A stretch of 64,000 nucleotides of DNA. Source: Limonium bicolor. Taxonomy: Eukaryota > Streptophyta > Magnoliopsida > Caryophyllales > Plumbaginaceae. The position numbers were made by a program, and so were the translations under genes. Every line of letters begins with the position of its first letter. Within the stretch, counting starts at the first letter, position 1. The stretch is taken from NCBI GenBank assembly GCA_023374045.1, contig CM041782.1, forward strand, positions 185,522,925 to 185,586,924, given 5' to 3'. Positions 1 through 10,860 of this stretch are shown piece after piece. Under the pieces are notes generated by a model. It was not told the origin of the DNA. It made no database searches and saw nothing but the letters and a program-made list of their open reading frames with translations.

Positions 1-555
1 AGGAGACGAAGAATGGAGGTGAAGGTGCGTAGTACTCATCCACAGACATCTTGTCTGTCATCTTTAAGGCGTCTAGCTCTAGCCTTTTCTTCGTTTTTAC
101 ATGCTCCGGATAGTACTTGGATCGGAGGAGAGATGCGAAGGAATCCCAATCGAAGTGGGGTCGCTTACATGCTCGTGCTTCACCAATTTCCACCAATCCA
201 TGGCCGCATCCTTCAAGTAGTAGGCGGCTACTCTGACTCGAACTCCAGCAGGAGCTTCGAGTGTCTCAAAAGCGGTCTCCATTTCGGAGATGTACGCTTC
301 TAGCTTAGCCGGATCACTCTCGCCCCTAAAGCAAGGAGGGCGGAGTTCCGCTACAGCTTTTACCCAGTTAGCTTCTCTGGGTGGAGGGGGAGGGGTTGGT
401 CCCGTTTGAGTTTGGTTCTGTTGGGATTGTTGTACAGCTTATACAACTTGTGGTAGCATCTGTGCTACCGTGGCGGCGACGATCTCAGCTATCGTCTGCG
501 CGCCGGTTCCATCTGAGGCTTCGCCTCTAGGTCGGCCTCGGCCTCTTCCTGACAT
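1..555 (-). pseudogene. gag: Ty3/gypsy gag, 5' part, disrupted
   Basis: This is the N-terminal part of a retrotransposon Gag, the capsid protein of virus-like particles, running off the left edge. Read on the minus strand it starts at 555 with MSGRGRGRPRGEASDG, then a proline-rich stretch, then the Retrotrans_gag core around 97-282 with AAYYLKDAAMDWWK, the usual tryptophan-rich motif. It lies about 210 bases downstream of the primer-binding site, as expected for a gag start. The frame is broken. A TAA stop is at 439-441 (codon 39). A frame change at about 157-162, at a GGGG run, moves the reading into a frame with DWDSF and KYYPEHVKTKKRLELDALKM, which is also gag-like. A further one-base loss lies near 27. 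It is the only gag seen in the window; the other internal domains have none. Assignment to gag is firm; assignment to Tekay/Del is inferred from the LTR and primer site. Confidence 0.85.
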
Positions 556-763
556 CTGAACGTTCAACAGTTTCATTAGGCTCCGCAAGAAATGACTCAA
601 AGGTCTTGGAATTTAAACAAGGTATCGTTCCAAGAACGTCAAGGGTATCCGTTGTTAACAACGGTAGTTCCTAGTTAGGTTTCTAGATACCGTCTTAAGA
701 CGGTTGAATCCTAACTCGGTAATCTCCTATGCTCGGTACTTTAGGACATCAGAGCGTAACTAC
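556..763 (-). other. 5' leader of gag-bearing element
   Basis: This is the untranslated leader between primer-binding site and gag. It is recognisably related to the start of the non-coding internal domains elsewhere in the window: the run TAGGAACTACCG is shared with the domain starting at 56664. This links the gag-bearing element and the gag-less elements as one family. Confidence 0.6.
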
Positions 764-775
764 GCTCTGATACCA
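764..775 (-). promoter_or_regulatory. primer-binding site, tRNA-Met(i)
   Basis: On the minus strand this reads TGGTATCAGAGC, the complement of the 3' end of plant initiator tRNA-Met, which primes minus-strand DNA synthesis. It lies five bases (AAAAG) inside the LTR end at 781. It fixes the orientation of the element as minus. Confidence 0.9.
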
Positions 776-780
776 CTTTT

Positions 781-2370
781 TGTAACACCCCAACCGTTGA
801 TCCAAGGCTTACCGTCTAATCGTCCTGTTAATCCTACGAGTTCGCAGCGGAATATTACTACTTACTACGGTGGGGGAAACAATGCCGCTAACCGCCCATA
901 CAGCTAGCAAGGCTACCAATACTTACAGTGACGGTCTGATGGCCAATAGGTACCGAGCTACTAAAACAAACTTACCAATTACAAATACGTTCACTACCAA
1001 AGGATTACCGAGTATTCGAAGTGCATTCATTACAACCTTCCAAGTTTCCCAAAAGAATGAGTATCTACCAACTACTCATCTATACCAATCAATCCCTTCG
1101 CAATTCCCAAAAAGGTGTACCCCATGTACACCGGCTATTCAAAAATCTAAGCCATGTACTACTCAGTACACCGATCTCAAATTCTTGTTTACATACAAAA
1201 GAAGACAAGAAATTAAACTAAGTCTTCATCGCTTCACCCTTCTCTTGCACCTGCATTTATATTAAAATGGTGCCCAAGGGGCTCAGCAAATTGCTGCGCA
1301 TAAACTCCGCATATACCGATTGCTAGCAAGGGTACACCGACTAATTGGCGACCGCTAAATGCTTGTTCATTACTCATACATACATGCTTTACATACAATC
1401 ATACATACATTACAATACATCATTCACTTCAAGGCTGCAATACAATAGAGTTCACAATACTTACCTTCACAAGGTTAGCCAAATTGTGCATCCGGGTTAA
1501 TCGGAATGCATATTACTCTTTTACTCATTACTTACTTCTTCTTACTTACAATTACTTACTTCCTTTTTACTTTATTTACTCATTCTTACTTACTTACTTA
1601 TACTCAAGTCAAGTCGTCGGGACCTCCGGCCTTGAGGACTACTCCGTCCCACATCCGGGATTTACTTGACTCACTAATCCGGGATGCTACCCACTTAAGG
1701 GATTTGGGCCGCGACCAGTTTAAGAGTCAGGAATTGGAGCCAACCTCTCGTGACTCCGCATCCTCACGCGTGGCCGAAACTATATCGGACTTCTACTCAT
1801 TCCAATTTAATTACCATTTTAAGTTAGGATGGTTAGATTGTTAGGAACAAGTTAGAAGTCCAAACACAGTGAATAACGGTCACAGTACAATACAACATAC
1901 ATACATACATTCATATCATCCGTACATTTCATGAAGTATACAAACTAAGAATTAAAGAGAGTATACAATATCATACAACACTACATAATCACAAGTAAGC
2001 ATATTAACTCCGATTCGTGCATTTATCTTTATTGGTGATCAATTAGCACACAACACACAAATCAGAGTAGCCATGATAGCATTCGGGGCATGAGGAATTC
2101 ATACCGTTCACCGTTGTACGTACTTCCAAACGTTCCTTCCGGTGTCACAAATCGAGTCCTAATACTGCATACAATTGAATGATTAATTTAACTATCATCA
2201 CTTAACTCCTACTTACTATGTCCTTACATTTCTTACACTTATACTTTACTTACTTATTTTCCCTTTACTTAAGTTTCCATCTCCTTACTTAAGGTTTGCA
2301 TGCTTACACACATATACATATACATATATGTATGGGTATACATATACATATATATACAATTATTATTTAA

Positions 2371-2402
<32 letters not shown>

Positions 2403-4748
2403 TCAGGACCGGACTTGCGACCGACCTTGCAAGTCCGGTCCATTCCAGTAGCTACCAGTACCGAAAATTCCTGGCCCGACCGAACTTGCAAGTCCGGTCG
2501 CAAGTTCGGTCGCTTCCAGTAGCTCAGGTTGCGGAAATTCTTCTGGCCGACCGAACTTGCAAGTCCGGTCGCAAGTTCGGTCGATTCCAGTAGCTATCCT
2601 CGGGAAATTTTCTGGGCCGACCGAACTTGCATGTCCGGTCGCAAGTCCGGTCGATTCCAGTAGGTTACAGGATGGAAATTTTTTCTGGCCGACCGAACTT
2701 GCAAGTCCGGTCGCAAGTTCGGTCGATTCCAGTAGGTTACAGACGGGGAAAATTTCTGGTCCGACCGAACTTGCATGTCCGGTCGCAAGTCCGGTCGATT
2801 CCAGTAGCTCACCCGTCTTTGTAAGTCTGGGCTCGACCGAACTTGCAAGTCCGGTCGCAAGTTCGGTCCGGCCCAGTATTTGCATTTTAAATTCTGTTTT
2901 CAGTCCTCTCTTTAACCCAATACTTCCCCATTGTTCCTACACTTAATCCTACATGTTTTAACACTAATTACACCTCCTAATACACCTTAGTTCATCCATT
3001 AACTCCCTACACATTTCTACACTCATTCACTCACATAATTTTCCGAGTTCCACTCAACACTTGCACTAGTTATTTCCTCTAGTTGCATTATGCTACAGAT
3101 TTTAACACTTACACTTCTCATCTTCATCTCCCTCTTCTAATGTCATTTTTAGCACTCTCAACGCACTATAATACATTATCTATCTCTCTCAACTTATCTT
3201 CTATCTTCCTCAAACAAAATCTGTTACAACTCACATTAGTTCACCTAGTTTTAAATTCACTAAGTGTTCTAATCCTAGGTAAATTTTGCCATAGTCTCTC
3301 TTGTATTTCTATGCACTCACCACATGGTCTAGTTCATATTTTAACACTTGTTTCACCTGTTACAATAACCAAACTATACAAGCTCCCATATACAAATATC
3401 AACACCAAAACAACACTAAAATTCCCTGCACTCAACACTCAATTCCCAATCTGTTTTATAACAGTTTTACAATGTTTCAAAGGTTTCAAAATGCTTAGTT
3501 TCTCTTACCCATTATACTACTAATACATTACTATTTTATAATACCAATTTTCATTCTAGAAAATCTGTTACACAAATACAAGACTACACAAAGGTGAGCA
3601 TTCCTTACCTTGTTTTTCCTTCTAGGTTTCTTTCTCTTCTTCCTTCTTCTCTCTTTCGGTTTTGCAAACTCTACAAATCTAACATAATCACCCATACATA
3701 AATACACACTCAATACTAAAACTACCCTTAGCATTATTTAAGCCTTAAGTGTAGGTTTCTAGGGTTTAGAACTTCATTACCTTCCAAGGTTTCAAATGTT
3801 GTTTGGAGTGGCTCAACAAACAAAATTCCAACTCCACCAAGATGCCAAAATCGGCTAGAACAACAAGGAACAACAAGGGTTTAGTTATGAATCTCGTTTT
3901 GCTCTTGAGGCTAGAAAAACAATGGAGTTTTCGAAATATTTTTACCTTAGAAGAACAAGGAGACCAAGGTGGCTCCAATGGTGGTGTTGAAACTTCAAAT
4001 GGGGAATACCCTCAAAATCGAAAATGCTTGTTTTTGGATTTTGGAAAGATGAAAATGTTGCTCTTGAGGAGAGGATTACAATGGTGTAATTTTTATAATT
4101 TTTGGGGGAGTGTGGAGGGAGTTACAAAGGAGAGAAGGTGGGTTTTGTGTTGTTCTTCTTGTTCACCATGGAAATCGCATGGGTTGGGGAAGAAGAAGAA
4201 AAAGAGAGAGTGGGGAAGAGGGGTTCCACGTGAGGGAAAGGGGAGAGAATGGGTAGGAGAGAGAATTGTGAGAGATGGGGTAGTTTTAATTGTTTTGTTT
4301 GTGTTTGTGACATTAGAGGAGTGTTGTTGAGAGTGAAATAAGAGGGAGGGGGGGCCGGCTTGGCACACCACACCCACACACACTGCACTTTTTATTTTTA
4401 AAGTGGACACATAAGTTTCAGTTATTTAGTACTTTTACCCCACAACTTCCCGTTTTTGACAGTTTTACTAATCCTCTCGTTTTATTGATTTATTGGTCCT
4501 AAAGCCTACAATATTTATTAATGATTATTTAGTTGACTAAATTGTTACGAGTCTATTTGACCCGCTTAAAGGACACGTTTTTTCCCGGTTAACCTCGAAA
4601 AACGCGCTTTGAGTTCGGTAATGTTTTTAAACCGTTTTAAAGGTCCGTTTCTTCGGGATTTGTTCCCTAATAATTATTTACACTTAATTAAGCTTCTAAT
4701 TTACTTATTAGCCTAATTAATCACTATTTTTAAATACGGGGTATTTCA
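781..4748 (-). mobile_element. 5' LTR of minus-strand element, subfamily I
   Basis: This is a complete LTR of 3,968 bp. On the minus strand it starts TGAAATACCCCG at 4748 and ends GGGGTGTTACA at 781. The sequence beyond 4748 is the interior of another LTR in opposite orientation, so this element is an insertion; its other end is off the window. The internal layout in the sense direction is: a GGCCGG promoter-side motif near 4353, a ~71-bp minisatellite (2403-2875), an AT-rich simple tract (about 2300-2401, with a T run of more than 20), and a GC-rich hairpin with acceptor-like CAG near 1271-1288. The many short ORFs here have no protein signature. It resembles the LTRs at 54066-56663 and from 62251. 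Confidence 0.85.
2403..2875. repeat. LTR minisatellite, ~71-bp period (subfamily I)
   Basis: There are six to seven tandem units. The shared string GACCGAACTTGCA starts at about 2478, 2549, 2619, 2691, 2763 and 2834, giving spacings of 71, 70, 72, 72 and 71. Each unit holds a near-palindrome (CCGAACTTGCAAGT followed by CCGGTCGCAAGTTCGG) and a spacer containing ATTCCAGTAG. It causes overlapping repetitive open frames on both strands that are not genes. Confidence 0.9.
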
Positions 4749-5035
4749 ACTAGGGTTTAAGTGGTAAGAAATGATGCTTGGGAGATGATGTTAAAAAGAG
4801 GAGAAAGCATTTTGGGATAGTAGTTATCATAGGTATGAAACACCACTTAGAAAACTAAGGAGGAAATAACATAAGTGTTAGGAATTTTCGGTATGAATGA
4901 GTAAGTGTTTAAGTGATTGATAATGAGTTTCATGGATTTTGTATGTGGATATAAGTGTACCAAATGTGGTTAGAAAACATTAGGAGGCTTTTGGAGAAGT
5001 TTGGTGAAGATTTGACAAGTTTGGGCAAGTTTTGG
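4749..5035 (+). mobile_element. plus-strand LTR, left visible part (subfamily III)
   Basis: This is the interior of a plus-strand LTR interrupted by two insertions: the minus-strand element ending at 4748 and the solo LTR at 5036. The string GGTATGAAACACCACTTAGA at 4833 recurs at about 12064 in the next LTR, which sets identity and orientation. It continues at 9097. The start of this LTR is off the window. Confidence 0.7.
5031..5035. repeat. target site duplication, left copy (TTTGG)
   Basis: Five bases TTTGG directly before the solo LTR, repeated at 9092-9096 directly after it. A 5-bp duplication is the normal Ty3/gypsy integration footprint. Confidence 0.9.
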
Positions 5036-8000
5036 TGTAACACCCCATCCAAAGCCTATCGTGGTTATCGCAATCTGAACACTTAATCGAATACGTCGCA
5101 AGCGGAAATAAATATAACCTGGACCTTGCCACGGTCTGATCGTTAGAATATACCGGCTTAAACGCTTACAATACTTATCCAAAAATACTTATCCAGCTCA
5201 AACATCAACATTCGTAATACCACAACCAACCGAGTACTAGTATCTTAAACATAATCCCAAACTTACATCAGTTTAATATAAACATCGGGTGCACAGGCGC
5301 AAACCCAACTCAAAATAAATGTCCCACCCTAAGACTAACCGCTCCTACTCTCGTAGTGCGTCCTCATGGGCCTCTTACCTGCAAGTGTAAAATAGCCCCG
5401 AGGGGTCAGCACCGAATGCTGGTACACCCTCTCATGGCCCCCAAGCTAACGGGCTACGACGACTAATGTCGATAGCATGGAAATTGATTACATACACAAG
5501 CATAATATGAAGTGCAATAACAATAACCACAGATGAACATATATAGTTCACAACCAATGAACGACTCAAGCGTTCCCTTAACAAGTGGGTTAGTAACCCC
5601 CTCCTTAGTCCTCATTTCCTTAATCTCAGTTCCTTACCTACCTTAATCTTAATCTCAATCTTAATCTTAGTCTCAGTATACAAACCTTTCTGGAAGGGAT
5701 TGGTTGTAGCTTAATTCGAACCTGGGATTAGGTGATCCCACCGCACCATCTTAATGCCACCTACTCTGGACGGGAGTCCAGCGTACTGAGCCGCAACCGG
5801 CCCTAGGCTACAAGTCCGAAGACAAGTCCTTAAGCGGAGGGCGGATCTGATTCAGATACCGTCCCCCTTTTCCTTAGCATGCATGACCGGAGATCGTCCC
5901 GGGTTTCCTCACTCAAGTTCCAGTTAGTAGACATCTTAAACACCATGTGCTAGCTAAGCCTTAACGGGCATTAACCAACAACCATCAAACTTAACTCTTT
6001 CTTAACTCAGTAAGTACTAAACTTGGTTAGTAACAATCTCAAGTCTCGTGGGTTAGTGTAAGGCTAACACAAACACAACGAGAATAAATATAACCGGTTG
6101 CATGCTTTATCTTATTTAAGTCATAGCAAATAAACAGATAGCACACAAGCCGAGGGACACCTCGTTAGCAAGCAGGTCATAAGAAGGATTGTACCGTTCA
6201 CCGTCGATCGTTGTTTGTTTAACCTTTTCGGGGTCCCCAATTCACAAACCTAAAACATTCATTCATTTTTAGGTCATTAGTTATTTGCACCTTTCTTAAC
6301 TCACTTAGTCTCTAAAGATTCCCATTTTACAACCTCTAAAGTCTTGCCCCTTAGCTTACAAACTTAACTTTAAACATTAAAACTTATACTTAATCTTAAC
6401 TTAATTTCTTAAGTTCTTAGGGTCCCAATCATTACTACCCTACCAAGGGTATAACTCATTACCCATTACCATTCTTAGAATTTGAATTTTTTTTTTTTAA
6501 ATTTTTGGCCCGACCGGACTTCCGACCGACCTTACCTAAGGTCGGTCCATTCCAGAACACTTCACCGTTTGAAAATTCTACCCCGACCGACCTTGCAAGT
6601 CCGGTCCTATGTCCGGTCGATTCCAGAGACTTATTACCGTACAAAATACATGCCCGACCGACCTTGCAAGTCCGGTCCCAAGGTCGGTCCATTCCAGAAA
6701 CTTTCTCCGGTAGTGTAAACTGAGCTCGACCGACCTTGCAAGTCCGGTCCTAAGGTCGGTCGGGTCCAGAATTTTGTTTCTAATTCTCTTTTCAACTCCA
6801 AACTTCTCCTCATATATTCTAATATGCTATAACCTCATTTGGGCACCTCAAATACACCTTAAGCCCTCCTCTAAACACATTAAATCATTCACAAAAATCC
6901 ACCTTAGTCATTATGCATTTTCCTTGTAATAATGCTACACTTGTAATGCTTTCCTCTAGGTTTCTAGGTGGTGGTTCATACCTAATGTAACCACTATGCC
7001 AAATGTTCTTCACCACTATAATATCATCTCCCAAGCATCTCTCACTATCTAAAACTCTTTTAAGCATTTACTAAAAGTTCTTTCACAAGTTTAAACTTCC
7101 ATCATCAACACATTATTTCCTTCTTAGTTGTGCACCAACATTTGCCTAAGTCCTAAATACTCACATACATTCTCTGATTCATACATCCTCCATGGTGATA
7201 CCTAAGTCATTATAAGTCATTAGAACACCTCAACTTCACCCTTTTTCATCAAGACAACCTATAGAACATTCCTAGTACTTCCTTAGTCATGAAATTCCCT
7301 TAGAATATCTTAAACACTTAAACTCCTTTAAATTTTGCCATAGGTTCTCTAGTATATAATACCACCTAATACATGGTTTTTCTCCATCAAACAACCAATA
7401 CCACACAAACTCTTATCACAACACTTATCACACAATTTTAACTAAACTTCACCACATCATCATATAGTGCTTAAACTCAAAATGCTTGGCACTTAGGCCC
7501 TTAAATGACAATCTTAACCACTGAATTTCCACATATATATGCCTTCAACCTGCGAATACACTCAACAAGGCTCCCATTGAAATCAAATGCTTCTTGTACT
7601 TCACCTTGATATTCTTAAACTATCTCTTTTTCTCATTTGCTCCTTAGTCACAAGTTCACAAGTATAGTCATTGTTTCTCCTAGGTTTATATAACCCTTTT
7701 CTAATGTAAACTCTCTACTAAACTCATCACATACCTAAATCCCATTCCCTTAAACAACAAAACACCTTAAGGTAAGTAATTTACCTTGTTCTTTTACAAG
7801 CTTAAAAGCTTTCTTCCTTAGGTTTTTCTTTGTTCAATCTCGGTCACCAATGTGTATCTCCTTACCAATGTTCTAACCAATATCCAATGACTCCAATGAG
7901 TACTAGATAACACATTAACCCTAAGGGACAAACCCTAGGTTAAAAAATATGCTTTAAGGTATTAATGTGATTGTTTTACCTTGGTTTCTCAAGACAAACT

Positions 8001-9091
8001 TGGATATGAAGCAAGAAGGACTCCTCTCTCCTTTGAAGAGTAGAAACAAGCTAGAACAAGGCATAAACATGGAGTTCCATGAGTATATATTTTCGGACAT
8101 GTGAAGAAAATGGTGGAAACCTAGATTTTCTTACACTTTCTTTACCTTAAGAGAATGGAGATGCCAATGGAGTCTCCAAACTTGAATTTCCTCCTCTAAT
8201 GGTGGTTTGACTTGGCACCAAATGAAGCTCTTGAAGTTTTGAAAAGATAGAAAGAAGGAGCTTGAGCTAACTAAGAAGAATATGTATTTTGTTTTGGATT
8301 TGGAGCTAAAATGAGCAAGATGTGGCCAAGGGGAGATGGAGCTTTCATGGAGGTTGAGCTCTACGTGAATGGAGAAGGGAGAGAGCAGTTCAAACCATGG
8401 GAAAACAAAGAAGAATGAAGAAGTGAGGAGAGAGAACTAATAAAGTGATATTTATGTAAAAGGTGAATAGTGTTTTTACTTTATAACTTACTTGTTTTTG
8501 CTTTCTCTTTACTTAGCTAGATAAGTGTGATGAGTCACACTTAAAAAACCGGCCCCCTTTTGTAAATGAGGGTAATTAAGTCTTTGTTGACCAAATGTCT
8601 CACTTATATAGACTTATGTTATAAACTAGCTTAATTAATTCACTATTCATCAAAACAAGGCACATTGTTGTGAAATTTTTTATTTCCCATTGATATAGAC
8701 TTCCAAATGTGATACTATATAGTACACATGTTAATTAAAGAGTAATGATGGACATTTAGCCATTCAAAACTCATTTACAAGACAATTTTTGAAAAACGTG
8801 CTTTAAGACTCCTTAAAGCACATTTTGTGTTTTAACTTGTTTTCAAGCTTGGTTTTCTTTGGTAATTGATTTGAAATGACCATTAGGATATTACTAAGGT
8901 CTTAGAACAATATTTGGGTGCTCTCCCAAGTCTCTCCAAGCTTAGAGCACGTTTTTGTTAAAACTGCTCTTTTGGTGTTTCCTTATATTTTCTTTGATTA
9001 GAAATGTTTCTTAATGTTTCTAAGGCATTATTTAGCCTCCTTATATCTTAGTTTATCATTTAAACACCATCTCTAAGTTTGGGGTATTTCA
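5036..9091 (-). mobile_element. solo LTR with perfect TSD, subfamily II
   Basis: This is a complete LTR of 4,056 bp in minus orientation, starting TGAAATACCCCAAAC at 9091 and ending GGGGTGTTACA at 5036. No internal domain adjoins it, and TTTGG flanks both sides, so it is a solo LTR left by recombination between the two LTRs of one insertion. It carries the shared LTR parts: GGCCGG motif near 8547, TATA-like TACATAAATATC (read on minus) near 8447, minisatellite 6508-6770, and GC-rich hairpin 5394-5412 followed on the minus strand by TTTTACACTTGCAG. No coding signature is seen. It is closest to 37810-41471. Confidence 0.92.
6508..6770. repeat. LTR minisatellite, subfamily II version
   Basis: Four units with CGACCGACCTTGCAAGTCC near 6583, 6654 and 6727 (spacings 71 and 73), plus a divergent first unit near 6509. 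The spacer ATTCCAGA is shared with the other LTR minisatellites, while the palindromic core differs. Confidence 0.85.
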
Positions 9092-9096
9092 TTTGG

Positions 9097-10860
9097 TGGC
9101 GTCCGACCCAGGGGTCCGACCAAAGTTTGGGTCGGACAGCCTCTGTTAGATGTCAAGAAATTGTTCTGGAACGGTCCGACCCAGAGGACTTGGGTCTGAC
9201 GTGGGTCGGACGGTCATGTTTTGCAGGACGGAAAATGTTCTGGAATGGTCCGACCCAGTCGAGTGAGTCGGACGTGGACGGCGTGGGTCGGACGGTCGTT
9301 TTGTAAGGCGGTAAAAGTTCTGTAATGGTCCGACCCAGTCGAGTGAGTCGGACATGGGTCGGACATGTATGTACAAAGGTCGATAAAATCTCTGGAATGG
9401 TCCGACCAAGAAGGTTGGGTCGGACAAGTTAAGTTTTTCAAACCCGAAAATCACTGGAAGGTTCCGACCCAGTTGGGGGTCGGACGGTGGGTCGAACAGA
9501 CCAAAACTTATGAAAAAAAATAAATAAATAAAGAATGTGACAAATGTAGTTAACCTTAGGGGGGTATAATGTAGGTAAGGAAGGATTAGTTGGGTATTAA
9601 AACATGTCATACAATCATGTTAAACATTTAGTAAGTTTGAAGTTAAGTAAATAATTAACCGACATTCTTAAACCTGTATAGGAGTGACCTACGGTGGAAA
9701 TCAATCGAAGCAAGGACCAAGGTATGGTTTTCTTGCAGTCTGTTGCCTACCGGTTTACACCGGCTTGTGTGTTGTTTGTTTTTTCTGTGTGTTTATGACT
9801 TGTAAGATTAAATCATGTAAAGAGTTTACAGTTGTTAAATATTATTATGTTGTTAAGTATGACTCTCTCTTCCCTTGTGTGTGTCTAACAAGGCTCGATC
9901 TATTTTGTGAATTGTGTATTGAGTTCAATAATGAACTGCTAACAAGTGCTAACGGGGGAAGTAAGGAGTCCGGTCTGTTCCGGCCACGCGTGTGAGTATG
10001 GGAGTCGATGTCATAACCGGTTCGATTCTCTTTGTATGTTATGGTTGTTTTCCAATTTGGTTTCCAACCTTCCCTTTAGCTTAACCAAGGCTATTTTACT
10101 GACTCACGTCGGGCCACAGGGGCATACTATGTGTTATTTTGGTGGGCTTGGATCACTATATCCGAGGCACCTTGTGTTAAGTTATCCGTTCAATCTAACA
10201 GGACGGTAACGAGTTATGTAACGAGCTTAGCATGAGCATGGCAACATTCTCTAGGCTCTCTATGGGGACTAACTGTGTTGGTTCTCTTCCTAAAAGGAAT
10301 TGTTCTTGCGTGATGTGTGTGATGTTGTGTACAATACCCATGTTATATTTATGTATAAGTTGTGTGTTTTAAAATGAATGCCATGTCATCATGACAAATA
10401 GTTGCGCGCATCCCGGTAGCCGATGGGCTGCGCATTAACCATACCAGCCAAGGGTTGCTGACCCCCTCGGGGGCTCCATATTTCTTTTACTGCAGGATGA
10501 GGATCAAAGAAGCGGAATGGCTTTAGATTCTAGGATGCAGGTTTACTTTGATCACTTTTGGATGTTGGCCCGGGATGCGCCTGTGCTCCTGTGGCATTAT
10601 ATATTTTGGTAGTGAACAGTTTACAGTGACAGTATATAGTAAAGGATGTAAGTAAACACTCGGTATTATGTTAATGTATATGTGGTTATTAGTTCTATGC
10701 TCGGGAGTCTGATCATCAGACGGATACACTTGTATTTATTCAGCCTTGTTAACCACATGGGTGGTTGACGGCATTGTAGCACCAATCGTTTAGATATTGT
10801 TTAGTTGTTTAATTTCCGCTGCGATTTCAAGTAATGTCATGTGCGTAGTAGGGGTTTACA
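9097..10860 (+). mobile_element. plus-strand LTR, right part (subfamily III)
   Basis: This continues the LTR interrupted at 5035 and runs to a slightly mutated end, GGGGTTTACA, at 10851-10860. No primer-binding site follows, so it is a 3' LTR or solo LTR. After it the sequence is the interior of another plus-strand LTR, so this one apparently inserted there. It contains the minisatellite (9106-9497), the conserved CCGGTTTACACCGGCTTG segment near 9750, and the hairpin GACCCCCTCGGGGGCT near 10459 followed by a pyrimidine tract and CAG at 10493-10495. Confidence 0.75.
9106..9497. repeat. LTR minisatellite, GGTCCGACCC type
   Basis: Tandem units with GGTCCGAC at about 9173, 9247, 9327 and 9399 and a variant near 9459. 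Each pairs GGTCCGACCC with GGGTCGGAC and has the spacer TTCTGGAATGG, the complement of the ATTCCAG spacer in other LTRs. Overlapping ORFs on both strands here are by-products of the repeat. Confidence 0.85.

Noticed and set aside
2300..2946. Overlapping ORFs of 97-160 residues on both strands with repeated peptides
   Set aside because: They follow the 71-bp minisatellite; repetition and openness on both strands come from the repeat, not from coding.
3803..4330. 175-residue ORF in the subfamily I LTR
   Set aside because: Purine-rich LTR leader with no domain, absent as a conserved frame in the related LTRs.
9079..9610. ORFs of 75-154 residues over the GGTCCGACCC repeats, and the similar ones at 54577-55120
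   Set aside because: Same reason: low-complexity products of the LTR minisatellite with no family signature.
10523..10729. Possible tRNA or small RNA gene near the GC-rich hairpin
   Set aside because: The hairpin is short and recurs in every LTR; no cloverleaf or RNA polymerase III boxes seen.
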